Source: Shewanellaceae bacterium UBA2521
Lineage (GTDB): Bacteria > Pseudomonadota > Gammaproteobacteria > Enterobacterales > Shewanellaceae
Assembly (NCBI GenBank): GCA_002341165.1
Contig: DDNL01000049.1
Span: forward strand, 1-61,610
Length of the DNA stretch: 61,610 bases
Direction: 5' to 3'
Part shown: positions 26,908 to 36,300 of the stretch, piece by piece
How positions within the stretch are numbered: the first letter of the stretch is position 1
Layout of the letters: each line of letters begins with the position of its first letter
The notes under the pieces: generated by a model
Seen by the model: only the letters and a program-made list of their open reading frames with translations
Databases searched by the model: none
What the model was told of the DNA's origin: nothing
Translations under genes and position numbers: made by a program

Positions 26908-28251
26908 TTATGATTGAGGTACTTTTATACCTAACTCACGCATGCTCGCCAACTTATATCTCAACGTTCTGGTACTGATACCAAGCTTCTCTGCTACATC
27001 TTTACGACGGCCATCACACTGGTTCAGTGCATCAAGAATAAGTTGATACTCTTGTGTGCGCATAGACTCATTTAATGTGCCTTCTTTTTTTATTGCTTCT
27101 GAGTTTGTGCTGATTTCATCTTGCGGTTGAGCTTCGGTTTCAGAAGCATCTTCAAGAACAATATCTTGTGCTTGTAAGGTGCTTTGATGAGATAGAATCA
27201 ATGCCCTTTGCATCACATTCTCAAGTTCTCGCACATTCCCCGTCCAATGATAATGAATAAGCTTTTTCTCAGCTTCAGTTGAAAGCGTGATCGGCTTTTG
27301 CGCATAAAGCTTCAGGAAGAAATGAGCTAAAGGTAAAATATCTTTAGCCCGTTGAGACAAGGCGGGCAAATTTAGAGGAAATACATTTAGACGGTAGTAT
27401 AAGTCTTCTCGAAACTGATGCTCAGCAACACATGCCTTCAGATCACGGTTCGAGGTTGCCAGTACGCGTACATTCAACTCAATCGTTTTACGGCTGCCTA
27501 AACGCTCTACCTCTTTTTCTTGTAAAACACGTAATAACTTTGCCTGTAGACCCAAATCCATTTCTGAAATTTCATCTAAAAGCAAAGTACCTCCTTGAGC
27601 TTGTTCAAACTTACCAGGACAGCCTTGATGCGCTCCAGTATAAGCACCCTTTTCATAGCCAAACAAAGTTGCCTCTAACATGTTCTCAGGAATCGCAGCA
27701 CAGTTGATCGCAATGAAAGGAGCTTTATGGCGTGCTGAATATCTATGAATATAATGCGCTAAAACTTCTTTACCCGAACCACTTGGACCACAAATCATCA
27801 CTGAAGCATCTGACTGCGCAACACGCTTTGCTAAATCAAAAAGCTCTATACTTTTCGGATCAGCAGCAATCACATCTTGCTCTTGAGGCTGTGATATCAT
27901 ATACCTAGACACTTGATTTAATAAGACTTGAGGAGAAAAAGGCTTTGCCAAGTAATCCACCGCACCTTGTTTAATAGCGCTCACCGCTTTATCAACTTCA
28001 GCATAGGCTGTCATCAATAACACAGGTATATGAGGCATATTCTGCTGGATATAATGGAGTAAACCCAATCCATCCATACCTTCCATCTGCACATCAGACA
28101 CCACTAAATCAACCGACTTTTTTTTCAATATCAAAATCGCAGATTCAGCGCTATCTGCCTGCAAACAATCAATTTGAGCCAAAGTTAAAGTATCAACCAA
28201 CGCTTCAAGTAAAGCGCGATCATCTTCAACAATGAGAATGCGATGCTTCAT
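26908..28251 (-). CDS. fleR: Sigma-54 response regulator FleR/FlrC
   Basis: 447 aa from the ATG at 28251, chosen for the AAGGAG 6 nt upstream; an in-frame extension reaches 28266. Receiver domain with D10/D11 and phospho-acceptor D53 (VSDVQMEGMDG). The AAA+ domain has Walker A GPSGSGKE, sigma-54 contact loop GAYTGA, and LLLDEISEM. The Fis-type C-terminal helix-turn-helix includes RKDVAEKLGISTRTLRYKL. It is activated by FleS and drives class III sigma-54 promoters such as that of fliE. It is translated from within the end of fleS. Confidence 0.93.
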   Translation of the reverse strand: MKHRILIVEDDRALLEALVDTLTLAQIDCLQADSAESAILILKKKSVDLVVSDVQMEGMDGLGLLHYIQQNMPHIPVLLMTAYAEVDKAVSAIKQGAVDYLAKPFSPQVLLNQVSRYMISQPQEQDVIAADPKSIELFDLAKRVAQSDASVMICGPSGSGKEVLAHYIHRYSARHKAPFIAINCAAIPENMLEATLFGYEKGAYTGAHQGCPGKFEQAQGGTLLLDEISEMDLGLQAKLLRVLQEKEVERLGSRKTIELNVRVLATSNRDLKACVAEHQFREDLYYRLNVFPLNLPALSQRAKDILPLAHFFLKLYAQKPITLSTEAEKKLIHYHWTGNVRELENVMQRALILSHQSTLQAQDIVLEDASETEAQPQDEISTNSEAIKKEGTLNESMRTQEYQLILDALNQCDGRRKDVAEKLGISTRTLRYKLASMRELGIKVPQS

Positions 28252-29290
28252 TTGAGTCTCCTTCACCGCAAATTTTAGGAAAATTTAATGCAACTTGACA
28301 ACCTTGTTCTAACTCACTTGATAAAATGAGTTCACCACCATGATGGCGCATCACTTTTTGTACAACAGCTAAGCCAAGACCTGTACCATAGCTTTTACTC
28401 GTATAAAAAGGTTGAACAACCTGCTCTGTTAATTTTTGGTCGAAACCACAACCATTGTCTTCAATCGATAATACAAATGTTTTGTCTTCTGACGACAGGT
28501 TCACTTTAATTTTAGAAGCTTTTGCTTCAATCGCATTCATAAGTAAATTATTAAGAACAGAGCTCAGCGCATGAGCATGACCTAAGACTTCACTTAAAGT
28601 ACTCATCTCAACTTGAATCTCAATACCCGAACGCTTGAGCATAGGCTGTACAACTTCAACAGACATTTCAATCACATCTGCTAAGCAAATGGACTCTAAA
28701 GGTAAGCGTTGATCTTGTGCAAAAGCTAATAAATCATTGACTTGCACTTCAAGATCATTGAGTCTTTGCATCAGTTTACTTTGGAATTTTTTCTTATCTG
28801 ATACTTTTAATTTTTGATTTGCCAAGTGTGAAGCATAAAGCAGTGCAGCACTCAAAGGTGTACGTATTTGATGCGCCAGAGTAGCAATCATTTCTCCTAA
28901 AGCGGAAAGGCGTTGTAAATGGGCAATTTTTTGTTGAAGATGCCGAGTTTCGGTTAAATCTGTCAGAACAATGAGCTCACCCATTTTATTATCAAGAGGT
29001 GTTAAAGATATTTTGACACGACGTCCATCTTTTAATGACACCTCGTGTCCATCATCTTCTTTCGGTGAAAAGGAACGCTCAATCACTTTAATCCAAGGTA
29101 ATGCAACTAAAGGCTCTCCAAGTAACAAAGCAGCATTGCCATTCGCATCAACAATTAGACCTTGGCTATCGAGAATCACAACACCTGTAGGCATGGCGTG
29201 CAATAAAGCCTTAAGACGATTGCTTTGGATTAATCTTTCTTTCTGCGGCAAAAGCGCATCGACCCAAGTATCTAGTGATGGTAAAGACAT
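28226..29290 (-). CDS. fleS: Flagellar sensor histidine kinase FleS/FlrB
   Basis: 354 aa with no membrane helix, hence cytoplasmic. A PAS domain (about 25-115) leads to the HisKA helix with phospho-acceptor H140 (LAHQIRTPLSAALL). The HATPase domain has NLLMNAIEAKA (N box), IEDNGCGFD, and GTGLGLAVVQKVM. It phosphorylates FleR. A sigma-54 promoter is visible 39 nt upstream. In other polar flagellates it usually follows fleQ directly; here an arginase-family gene intervenes. Confidence 0.93.
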   Translation of the reverse strand: MSLPSLDTWVDALLPQKERLIQSNRLKALLHAMPTGVVILDSQGLIVDANGNAALLLGEPLVALPWIKVIERSFSPKEDDGHEVSLKDGRRVKISLTPLDNKMGELIVLTDLTETRHLQQKIAHLQRLSALGEMIATLAHQIRTPLSAALLYASHLANQKLKVSDKKKFQSKLMQRLNDLEVQVNDLLAFAQDQRLPLESICLADVIEMSVEVVQPMLKRSGIEIQVEMSTLSEVLGHAHALSSVLNNLLMNAIEAKASKIKVNLSSEDKTFVLSIEDNGCGFDQKLTEQVVQPFYTSKSYGTGLGLAVVQKVMRHHGGELILSSELEQGCQVALNFPKICGEGDSNEASHSHC

Positions 29291-29328
29291 TCAGTTCCTT
29301 GAATTGCAAGTATCCACGGGATAAAGAC

Positions 29329-29345
29329 TGCAAAACCTATTCCAA
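29329..29345 (-). promoter_or_regulatory. Sigma-54 type promoter for fleS-fleR
   Basis: Minus-strand reading TTGGAATAGGTTTTGCA has GG-N10-GC with a good TTTGCA -12 box and a -24 box differing from consensus at CA. It lies between the arginase-family gene and fleS, fitting FleQ-dependent expression of fleSR. Confidence 0.6.
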
Positions 29346-29351
29346 ATGACT

Positions 29352-30461
29352 CTACTTATCAGTCATATTTAAAGCTTTTAATAAAGTCTTTGTAATACAA
29401 GAACCTGCTTGCAATGTTTTTGCTTGCCCCACTGTTCCTTGCTCAAGGCTATCAGTAAAAGGTGCAATTTCCACAACGTCAGCACCTGTTATTGTAAAGT
29501 TTTTGACTAAAGTTTCTAAGATTAAAATACAGCTATTTACATCTAAACCATCAGGCTCAGGAGTTCCTGTTGCTGACGCAATACTTTGATCTAAAGCGTC
29601 AATATCGAAACTCACATACAACTCTTGTACGCCTGCTTTATGCAGAGCTGCACAAATTTCTTGTGCCACATATTCAGCTCCTTTTTGCGCAATGGTATGC
29701 GCCCAATACTGAGTCACACCAAATTTTCGCTCCCAAAATGATTGCTGTTGACCGCTAGCACGTATACCGAGCTGAATGAGATGAGAAGGATGAGGTAAAT
29801 CATTCAAAATATGCGTACACCAAGAGCCAAAACATAAGTCAATTCCTAAACGTTCTGTTAATAAATCTGTATGCGCATCAAAATGAATCACTGCTGTTTG
29901 AATACCTTGAGCTTTTTTATGCTGCAAAAAAGTACGCACTAAAGGATAACTTACTGAATGATCCCCTCCTATAGCGAAAATCTTTTTGTCTGGATCACAT
30001 TCATATAATCTCTGGCACACTGCTTCAGTTATAGACAGCGGACTCACAGCTAAGCCTTGTTCAACTTGATCAAAAAGTGCCTTTTGGCAACGCCTAATCG
30101 TATCCTCATTTAAATACTTATCATGCAATAAATGAGGAATAACGCGTATATCACCTATGTCTAAATATCGCGATACATCAACTTCTTGCAAAAGTTGCAA
30201 TCTGAGAAATAAAGGTCCCCAATTTGCACCACGCAAGATCCCTCCGCCATTATCAGAACACACACCAAGCATCACCACCTTTGCTTGCTCGAGCTGCTGT
30301 AATGTCTCTTGCCATAAAGCATCAATCGCTTCAGTTTGTCCATAAATAGCTTGATGCAAAACTTGCTTACGGTTACCCGCGGTGTTCACCGTGAACACAC
30401 CACAGCCAGGAGGACAAAGATAGTTTTTTAAATCAGAATGATAGGGATATGTGATTTGCAT
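29352..30461 (-). CDS. Arginase/agmatinase-family ureohydrolase
   Basis: 369 aa. The manganese-binding motifs of the ureohydrolase fold are all intact: GGDHS (165-169), DAHTD (195-199) and SFDIDALD (284-291), followed by TGTPEPDGLD. It should therefore be an active hydrolase of a guanidino or formimino compound. Arginine, agmatine, formiminoglutamate and other guanidino acids cannot be told apart from motifs. An N-terminal extension of about 60 residues with Cys/Pro (LCPPGCGVFTVNTAG) is unusual. AAGGAG precedes the ATG. It sits between fleQ and fleS on the same strand, with 122 bp upstream and 61 bp downstream. No arginine pathway gene is nearby. Confidence 0.85.
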   Translation of the reverse strand: MQITYPYHSDLKNYLCPPGCGVFTVNTAGNRKQVLHQAIYGQTEAIDALWQETLQQLEQAKVVMLGVCSDNGGGILRGANWGPLFLRLQLLQEVDVSRYLDIGDIRVIPHLLHDKYLNEDTIRRCQKALFDQVEQGLAVSPLSITEAVCQRLYECDPDKKIFAIGGDHSVSYPLVRTFLQHKKAQGIQTAVIHFDAHTDLLTERLGIDLCFGSWCTHILNDLPHPSHLIQLGIRASGQQQSFWERKFGVTQYWAHTIAQKGAEYVAQEICAALHKAGVQELYVSFDIDALDQSIASATGTPEPDGLDVNSCILILETLVKNFTITGADVVEIAPFTDSLEQGTVGQAKTLQAGSCITKTLLKALNMTDK

Positions 30462-30583
30462 AAGAACTCCTTTTACTTAAAATACTGACTGAGTGTAAAC
30501 ACAAAGAGTAAAGTAAAACAAGATCTAAATATCGAGATAACTCATATACGAGAGAGAAAGGCAAAGAAAGGTCGGAGCAAGAT

Positions 30584-32026
30584 TCAATCGACTTTAGTAG
30601 TTTCTCTGTCACGCATATCAGAGACCACAATGCCATATTTACGCATTTTTTCAACTAAGGTTGTACGACGCACACCAAGTAAAGAGGCTGCACGAGATAC
30701 CACACCTTGTTGCTTTTCTAGAGCTTGATGGATCATTTTAATTTCAAAGTCCGCAAGAGTTTCTTTAAGATTAATACCTTCTTCAGGAAAGTCTTTACAC
30801 AAAAGTACATCATGTGTTTCACCTTGATGTAAAATATCTTGTAACACATCACTTTCCAACACTTCATCGGTCGCAAGCATATCCTGACTAGATGGATCTC
30901 GGTACTGCACATATTTGAGAGGCAAGTCAGCATATTCTATCTGACCATGCGGATATAAAATCATGAGGCGTTCAATCAAGTTGGCAAGCTCTCTGACATT
31001 ACCAGACCAAGTATGCTGCATCAGCGCATTCATGGCTGATTTGCCAACATAAATAGGCGACCGTCCATCTTGAACGAGGCGCTCAACAATCAATTCTAGC
31101 AATAAAGGAATGTCCTCTTTACGATCACGCAAAGCTGGCATTTCGATAGGAAACACATTGAGCCTGTAGAAGAGGTCTTCACGGAAATCGCCTTGACTAA
31201 TCATATCTTCTAAGTTGCGGTGGGTTGCAGCAATCACACGCACATCGACCGTAATAGCTTTGTTACCTCCGACGCGCTCAAACATCATCTCTTGTAAAAC
31301 GCGTAAAAGTTTAACCTGCATCGACAAGGGCATATCGCCAATTTCATCGAGAAATAAGGTACCACCATGGGCTAATTCAAAGCGCCCTTTGCGCGTGCTT
31401 AAAGCACCGGTGAAAGCTCCTTTTTCGTGGCCAAAGAGTTCGCTCTCGAGTAACTCGCTAGGTATTGCGCCACAATTAACAGGAACAAAAGGACCATTAC
31501 TGCGCGTTGAAAATTCGTGTATATAACGCGCAACCACTTCCTTGCCTGTTCCAGAATCACCGAGTATCAAAACGTTGGCTTGAGTCGGTGCAACTTGACA
31601 GATTAAACGACGCACAAATTCTATCGGCGCACTTTTTCCCACTAATTTTGCTTCAAGACGATCACATTGTTTAGAGTATAAAGCATCAACCATCTGGTAT
31701 TTAAATGCAGCGCACTCACGCAGTTGTGTACTGAGTTTGGAGTAGCAAAAAGGTACATCAATATAACCTAAAACATTGGGTAGCAAAGATAATTTTTTCT
31801 GTTCGCCTACAAGCAAAATAGGCTGCTCTCGAACGCTTTGGGCTATTTGAATGAGTTCTTGCTCTGTGTATGCATCGGTTGAGATAATCACAGCGCGCCA
31901 TAAGACATGCGGCTTTAAGCTCTGGCCACATAAAACCTGTTCTTCTAAAAACTCAAGAATCACGCGCAGGGAAGCTTCACGATCTTCTTGAGCATCTAAA
32001 ATAAAAATGCGATTATCTTTTTGCAT
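30584..32026 (-). CDS. fleQ: Flagellar master regulator FleQ/FlrA
   Basis: 480 aa. The N-terminal FleQ-type domain (about 1-120) is a degenerate receiver. The AAA+ domain has Walker A LILGDSGTGKEVV (about 153-165), GAFTGA, TLFLDEIGDM and the R-finger segment. The C-terminal Fis-type helix-turn-helix is VVSRAASLLGVRRTTLVEKM. It activates sigma-54 class II flagellar promoters such as fliK, flhA and fleSR, and binds cyclic di-GMP in characterised homologues. A GAGGAG ribosome site lies very close to the ATG. It is transcribed toward fleSR and preceded by rlmB. Confidence 0.92.
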   Translation of the reverse strand: MQKDNRIFILDAQEDREASLRVILEFLEEQVLCGQSLKPHVLWRAVIISTDAYTEQELIQIAQSVREQPILLVGEQKKLSLLPNVLGYIDVPFCYSKLSTQLRECAAFKYQMVDALYSKQCDRLEAKLVGKSAPIEFVRRLICQVAPTQANVLILGDSGTGKEVVARYIHEFSTRSNGPFVPVNCGAIPSELLESELFGHEKGAFTGALSTRKGRFELAHGGTLFLDEIGDMPLSMQVKLLRVLQEMMFERVGGNKAITVDVRVIAATHRNLEDMISQGDFREDLFYRLNVFPIEMPALRDRKEDIPLLLELIVERLVQDGRSPIYVGKSAMNALMQHTWSGNVRELANLIERLMILYPHGQIEYADLPLKYVQYRDPSSQDMLATDEVLESDVLQDILHQGETHDVLLCKDFPEEGINLKETLADFEIKMIHQALEKQQGVVSRAASLLGVRRTTLVEKMRKYGIVVSDMRDRETTKVD

Positions 32027-32135
32027 AACTCCTCTGAACCTTTATGATGAAAAAACGACTATTCATTAAAAGTTTAGTTAGGAATTAAAATATAACAAAT
32101 GGAGGCTCTACTTTTTCCTATTTAAGGCCAACATA

Positions 32136-32885
32136 TTAATCTTTAGCTTGCCTTTGACGTACAGCTTCAAATAAACAGACACCTGTTGCAACCGACACAT
32201 TTAAACTCGAAACATGACCTGACATAGGAATAGAAATTAACAGGTCACAATGCTCTCGTGTCAACCGACGCAAACCATGACCTTCTGCACCCATAACAAG
32301 TGCCATACCTCCAGTAAAGTTTGCTTGATATAAAGTTTTCTCAGCTTCGCCTGCTGCACCAAACAACCAAATACTGCGTTCTTGTAAGTCACGCATTGTA
32401 CGAGCAAGATTAGTCACTTGAATCAAAGGAATGGTTTCCGCTGCGCCACTGGCAACTTTACATACTGCAGGGGTTAAATTTACTGAATTATCTTTGGGAA
32501 CAATTACCGCATGCACACCCGCTGCATCAGCATTACGTAAACATGCACCTAGATTATGAGGATCCGTGACGCCATCTAAAATAAGGAGAAAAGGTTCATC
32601 CACCTCATCAAGTAGCTGAGATAAGTCATGCTCAGTCGCTATTTTGGGTGGCTGAACACGAATTAAAATGCCTTGGTGTTGTGTACTTTCTGCTTTGTCA
32701 TCCATAGCTTTACGGTTCATCCATTGGGGTGTAAGACCTATAGATTGAGCTTGTTGTTGCAATGCTGAGAGCTTTTGATCCGTGCGACCTTTTAACAACC
32801 AAATATCGAGAATACGCTCAGGATGATGTTTCAAGATGGCACTCACAGCATGAATGCCATACATATAGTGGGACTGTTTTTTCAT
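32136..32885 (-). CDS. rlmB: 23S rRNA (guanosine-2'-O-)-methyltransferase RlmB
   Basis: 249 aa. An N-terminal substrate-binding domain (YGIHAVSAILKHHPERI) precedes a SPOUT methyltransferase domain with the three knot motifs: LDGVTDPHNLGACLRNADA, VMGAEGHGLRRL, and ISIPMSGHVSSLNVSVA. It methylates G2251 of 23S rRNA in E. coli. It follows rnr by 9 bp, the standard rnr-rlmB pair. Confidence 0.96.
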   Translation of the reverse strand: MKKQSHYMYGIHAVSAILKHHPERILDIWLLKGRTDQKLSALQQQAQSIGLTPQWMNRKAMDDKAESTQHQGILIRVQPPKIATEHDLSQLLDEVDEPFLLILDGVTDPHNLGACLRNADAAGVHAVIVPKDNSVNLTPAVCKVASGAAETIPLIQVTNLARTMRDLQERSIWLFGAAGEAEKTLYQANFTGGMALVMGAEGHGLRRLTREHCDLLISIPMSGHVSSLNVSVATGVCLFEAVRQRQAKD

Positions 32886-32894
32886 GATTCACTT

Positions 32895-35354
32895 CTATGA
32901 TGATTTACTTCTATGTTGACGTTGACGCGATGGATCAGATGAAATACGCGACTTCTTTTTTTTAGACTGCTTTGGTTTTTCAGTTTTGCGTTTTGTACTA
33001 CCTTTCTTAGACTGCTTTTTCTGCGTTTTGGACTCACCTATCTCACCTCTTCGCAATCGCTCTCTTGTTGAGCCTTGAGTTTTACTCTTTGAGCTAGTCG
33101 CCGACTTCTTCTTTGAATTACTTTTTGTTGTTTTTTTCTTTGACTTTGAAGAAGCTGATTTAACTGCTTTTTTGGGCGCATCATACAAAACAAAGTCAAT
33201 CTGCTTATCATCCATATTAACTGATGATACCCGTACCTTGACAAGATCACCGACTCTAAAAGTACGACGGAATTTTTCTCCGATAAGCATTTGTTTGAGT
33301 GGATCATACTGGTAAAAGTCATCGGTTAGTTGACTCATATGGACTAAGCCATCAATAAATAAACTATTTAAACGTGCAAAAAAACCAAAACTCGTCACAG
33401 ATGCAACTGTCGCTTCGAATTCAGCTCCAATATGATCTTGCATATAATCACATTTTAACCAATCACTTACTTCTCGCGTTGCATCATCAGCCCGACGTTC
33501 AGTCATAGAACAGTGATCACCTAAGACATCTAACTCTTCAACACTGTATAAATAGCCACCATCTGCTGTCCAATTTTCTTTCACTTCAGACTTTTCTTTT
33601 GCCAATAAGTAACGGATAGCACGATGGAGTTGTAGATCAGGATAACGCCTGATAGGTGATGTAAAGTGCGCATACTGCTGTAAAGCCAAACCAAAATGCC
33701 CATCGTTATCAGGCGTGTAGCGAGCTTGACGCATAGAACGCAGTAAAAGAGTTTGAATCTGCTTTTTATCCGGTCTATCTGATACTTTTTTGATCAGCAA
33801 GGCGTAATCTTTCGGTGTCGGTGCCAAACCACCTGTAAGCACCAACCCTTTCTCAGAAATAAAAGACTGGAAGGCTACAAGTTTTTCTTCTGAAGGTGAC
33901 TCATGCACACGATACAAGGTCTCCGCTTTATGTTTAATAATAAATTTGGCCGCAGAAACATTCGCTAAGATCATACATTCTTCAATAATCTTATGCGCAA
34001 CATTTCTGTCTCGAGGTACAATTTTATCAATACGATTAAACTCATTAAACACAAACTGCATTTCTTGTGTCTCAAAGCCAATAGCACCACGCTCTTCTCG
34101 AGCTTTAAACAGCAGTTCATATAAAGAGCGTAAAGTTTCAAGATGTGTCAAAACAGGCTCAATATTAGCACTCACCTCACCCTCTTCGAGGGCTTGAGAC
34201 ACTTCTTCATAGGTTAAACGAGCATGAGAATGCATGACAGCAGGATAGAACTTAAACCGTGAAAGTTTACCTTCAGCTGAAACCGTCATCTCGCAGACCA
34301 TACACAATCTATCAACATGAGGATTCAAAGAACACAGACCATTAGATAACTCTTCTGGAAGCATAGGCAAAACTTGTGATGGAAAGTAAACCGAATTACC
34401 TCTTGCTTGTGCCTCCATATCGAGGCGCGATCCTTTCTTAACATAATGACTTACATCAGCAATAGCGACCCATAATTTAAAGCCACCACCTCGACGCTTT
34501 TCAGCATATACCGCATCATCAAAATCTCTTGAGTCACTACCATCGATTGTAACTAAAGGTAAATGACGCATATCGATACGCCCTTCTCTATCTTTATCCG
34601 TCACGTGATCACTGAGCTGCTTTAATTGCTTCGCAATACCTGAGCTCCATGTATGAGGTAGATCATAGTGACGCAATGCAATTTCTATTTCCATGCCTGG
34701 TTTATCTTCCTTGCCTAAGATTTCTAGAATTTTTCCTTCCGCACTGGACTTATACGTTGGCCTTGTCAACAACTCAACAACAACAATATCATCATGACGC
34801 GCTTGTAATCCTTTGAGCTTCGAGATGATAATATCTTGTGTAATGCGCTTATCTTTAGCTTGGACAAAAGCAACTTTACCATCCCGAATATAACGCCCTA
34901 CAATCGGAGTACGACGACCTTCAACCAATCTAATAATACGACATTCACGGCGACCTTTGCGATCAAAACCTTTTTGCTGTACTTGAACGCGCTCTTCATG
35001 AAAATAATAGCGCATGCACCGATGAGGAATAAACAAATCACTGGTACCGTCATCTGGCTTTAAAAAACCAAAGCCATCAGGGTGACCTATAATTTCGCCG
35101 TCAATCAATGCCATTCTTTCGGGTAACTCATAGCCTTCTTTGCTAAATACAAGTTGACCGTCTCGCTCCATAGCGCGTAATCGACGCCTTAAAGCTTCTC
35201 GCTGCGCAGGTTCTATAATGTTTAACGCTTTAGCTATCTGATCTCGTGTTAACAGCTTTGTAGTTGAAGTCAATAATTCAAGTATAAACTCACGACTTGG
35301 TATAGGATCAATATATTTTTGTTGCTCTCTCTTAAAGTGAGGGTCTTTAGTCAT
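32895..35354 (-). CDS. rnr: Exoribonuclease R
   Basis: 819 aa, 3'-5' exoribonuclease. An N-terminal helix-turn-helix-like region is followed by cold-shock domains, the RNB catalytic domain with VTIDGSDSRDFDDAVYA, and an S1 domain (about 655-740: FEATVASVTSFGFFARLN). A Lys/Ser/Arg-rich tail of about 75 residues follows. It degrades structured RNA and assists tmRNA-linked quality control. The tail is basic and low-complexity as in enteric RNase R. It is preceded by motX with about 100 bp between, where TATAAT (about 35388) may be a -10 box. Confidence 0.96.
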   Translation of the reverse strand: MTKDPHFKREQQKYIDPIPSREFILELLTSTTKLLTRDQIAKALNIIEPAQREALRRRLRAMERDGQLVFSKEGYELPERMALIDGEIIGHPDGFGFLKPDDGTSDLFIPHRCMRYYFHEERVQVQQKGFDRKGRRECRIIRLVEGRRTPIVGRYIRDGKVAFVQAKDKRITQDIIISKLKGLQARHDDIVVVELLTRPTYKSSAEGKILEILGKEDKPGMEIEIALRHYDLPHTWSSGIAKQLKQLSDHVTDKDREGRIDMRHLPLVTIDGSDSRDFDDAVYAEKRRGGGFKLWVAIADVSHYVKKGSRLDMEAQARGNSVYFPSQVLPMLPEELSNGLCSLNPHVDRLCMVCEMTVSAEGKLSRFKFYPAVMHSHARLTYEEVSQALEEGEVSANIEPVLTHLETLRSLYELLFKAREERGAIGFETQEMQFVFNEFNRIDKIVPRDRNVAHKIIEECMILANVSAAKFIIKHKAETLYRVHESPSEEKLVAFQSFISEKGLVLTGGLAPTPKDYALLIKKVSDRPDKKQIQTLLLRSMRQARYTPDNDGHFGLALQQYAHFTSPIRRYPDLQLHRAIRYLLAKEKSEVKENWTADGGYLYSVEELDVLGDHCSMTERRADDATREVSDWLKCDYMQDHIGAEFEATVASVTSFGFFARLNSLFIDGLVHMSQLTDDFYQYDPLKQMLIGEKFRRTFRVGDLVKVRVSSVNMDDKQIDFVLYDAPKKAVKSASSKSKKKTTKSNSKKKSATSSKSKTQGSTRERLRRGEIGESKTQKKQSKKGSTKRKTEKPKQSKKKKSRISSDPSRQRQHRSKSS

Positions 35355-35456
35355 TTAATTTGCCAATCTAGAATAATATAAACATTATACGTGTTATCAT
35401 CTAACAAGCCTACATAGATTTACATTATTGCGAAAAATTCATGCCTTCAATCTACA

Positions 35457-36188
35457 TTAAAACTCATCATTAGAACGATTTTGAATTTGATAGACCACGC
35501 TAGGTGGCAACATTTGTGCAAAGAGCGAGAGTAGCTCTTCGGATTTACGTTTCATTTTAGAAGAGTGGAAGCTGGTATGATAAAGCCAATCATACGCTTT
35601 TGCATGATCAGCAGCATGCCCATGACCTGCCAAAAAAAGTTCAACAAGAAAAATACGACTAGGTGTACTGCCAGCTTGTGCAGCGAGATAAGCTAAGCGT
35701 ACAGATTTATCATAGTTAGGGATTACAAAATCGCTATGCTGGTAATAACGCGCTAACTTCAACATCGCTTCAGGTAAACCTTGGCGTACCGCACTTCTTA
35801 ACCAATGTACACCATAACTTATATTTTTTCTGATACAGACACCATAAATTAACATTTCACCCCATAAAAACTGAAATGTAGGCAGCTTCAGTACTTCAGC
35901 ATTAGCGCGTATATCATCCACAATTTGGCATTCATCCCGACGAATAGCATTTAAGTGCCATTCTCTACGAATATAATTGAGCAATTCACTTTCTGTATAC
36001 ACATCAATGGCTTTTTTATCTTTAAAAACCACTTCAGGCGACTCTGGTTCAATAGCAGGCGGTTTACCAACACAAGATAGTGGGCACTGATCAACTTCAA
36101 CTTCAACTTCTTCAGCGAAAGCAGATGCTGTGAGCAGATAAACCAAGCTTATAATGCACATGGTTTTAGAAACGAAGCGCAATACCAT
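35457..36188 (-). CDS. motX: Motor T-ring protein MotX (Sel1-repeat)
   Basis: 243 aa with a signal peptide (about 1-25). Its core matches Vibrio MotX along the length: VYTESELLNYI, the cysteine pair C87 (DECQIVDDI) and C118 (YGVCIRK), Sel1-like repeats WLRSAVRQGLPEAMLKLARYY and AYLAAQAGSTPSRIFLVELF, and the C-terminus MLPPSVVYQI. MotX forms the periplasmic T-ring that docks sodium-driven (and some proton-driven) stators. The order rnr-motX-purA is the same in Vibrio. An added segment (about 30-55) rich in Glu/Pro carries two further Cys (C35, C39). A FliA-type promoter precedes it. Confidence 0.9.
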   Translation of the reverse strand: MVLRFVSKTMCIISLVYLLTASAFAEEVEVEVDQCPLSCVGKPPAIEPESPEVVFKDKKAIDVYTESELLNYIRREWHLNAIRRDECQIVDDIRANAEVLKLPTFQFLWGEMLIYGVCIRKNISYGVHWLRSAVRQGLPEAMLKLARYYQHSDFVIPNYDKSVRLAYLAAQAGSTPSRIFLVELFLAGHGHAADHAKAYDWLYHTSFHSSKMKRKSEELLSLFAQMLPPSVVYQIQNRSNDEF

Positions 36189-36218
36189 AAAGCTTACCTC
36201 TGACGATACTTAATCAAA

Positions 36219-36245
36219 GTATCGGCTCCAAACCGGAGTTCTTAA
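36219..36245 (-). promoter_or_regulatory. FliA (sigma-28) promoter for motX
   Basis: Minus-strand reading TTAA-N15-GCCGATAC matches the sigma-28 consensus TAAA-N15-GCCGATAA at 10 of 12 positions. A start near 36211 gives a short leader before motX with AGAGG 8 nt from the ATG. It lies just beyond the purA terminator, so motX can be expressed independently as a late flagellar gene. Confidence 0.75.
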
Positions 36246-36247
36246 TA

Positions 36248-36270
36248 CAAAAAAAGCCGCTAAGCGGCTT
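36248..36270 (-). terminator. Rho-independent terminator after purA
   Basis: Stem AAGCCGC/GCGGCTT with a 3-nt loop is followed on the minus strand by seven T residues. It lies 31 bp after the purA stop. Confidence 0.85.
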
Positions 36271-36300
36271 CTTGTATTTCATCAAACAAATAGCTTGATA

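Noticed and set aside
30433..30654. Small minus-strand frame between fleQ and the arginase-family gene
   Set aside because: It overlaps the ends of both genes, with no ribosome site or recognisable product.
33038..33322. Minus-strand frame inside the rnr 3' end
   Set aside because: It is a shadow of the Lys/Ser-rich tail of RNase R in another frame.
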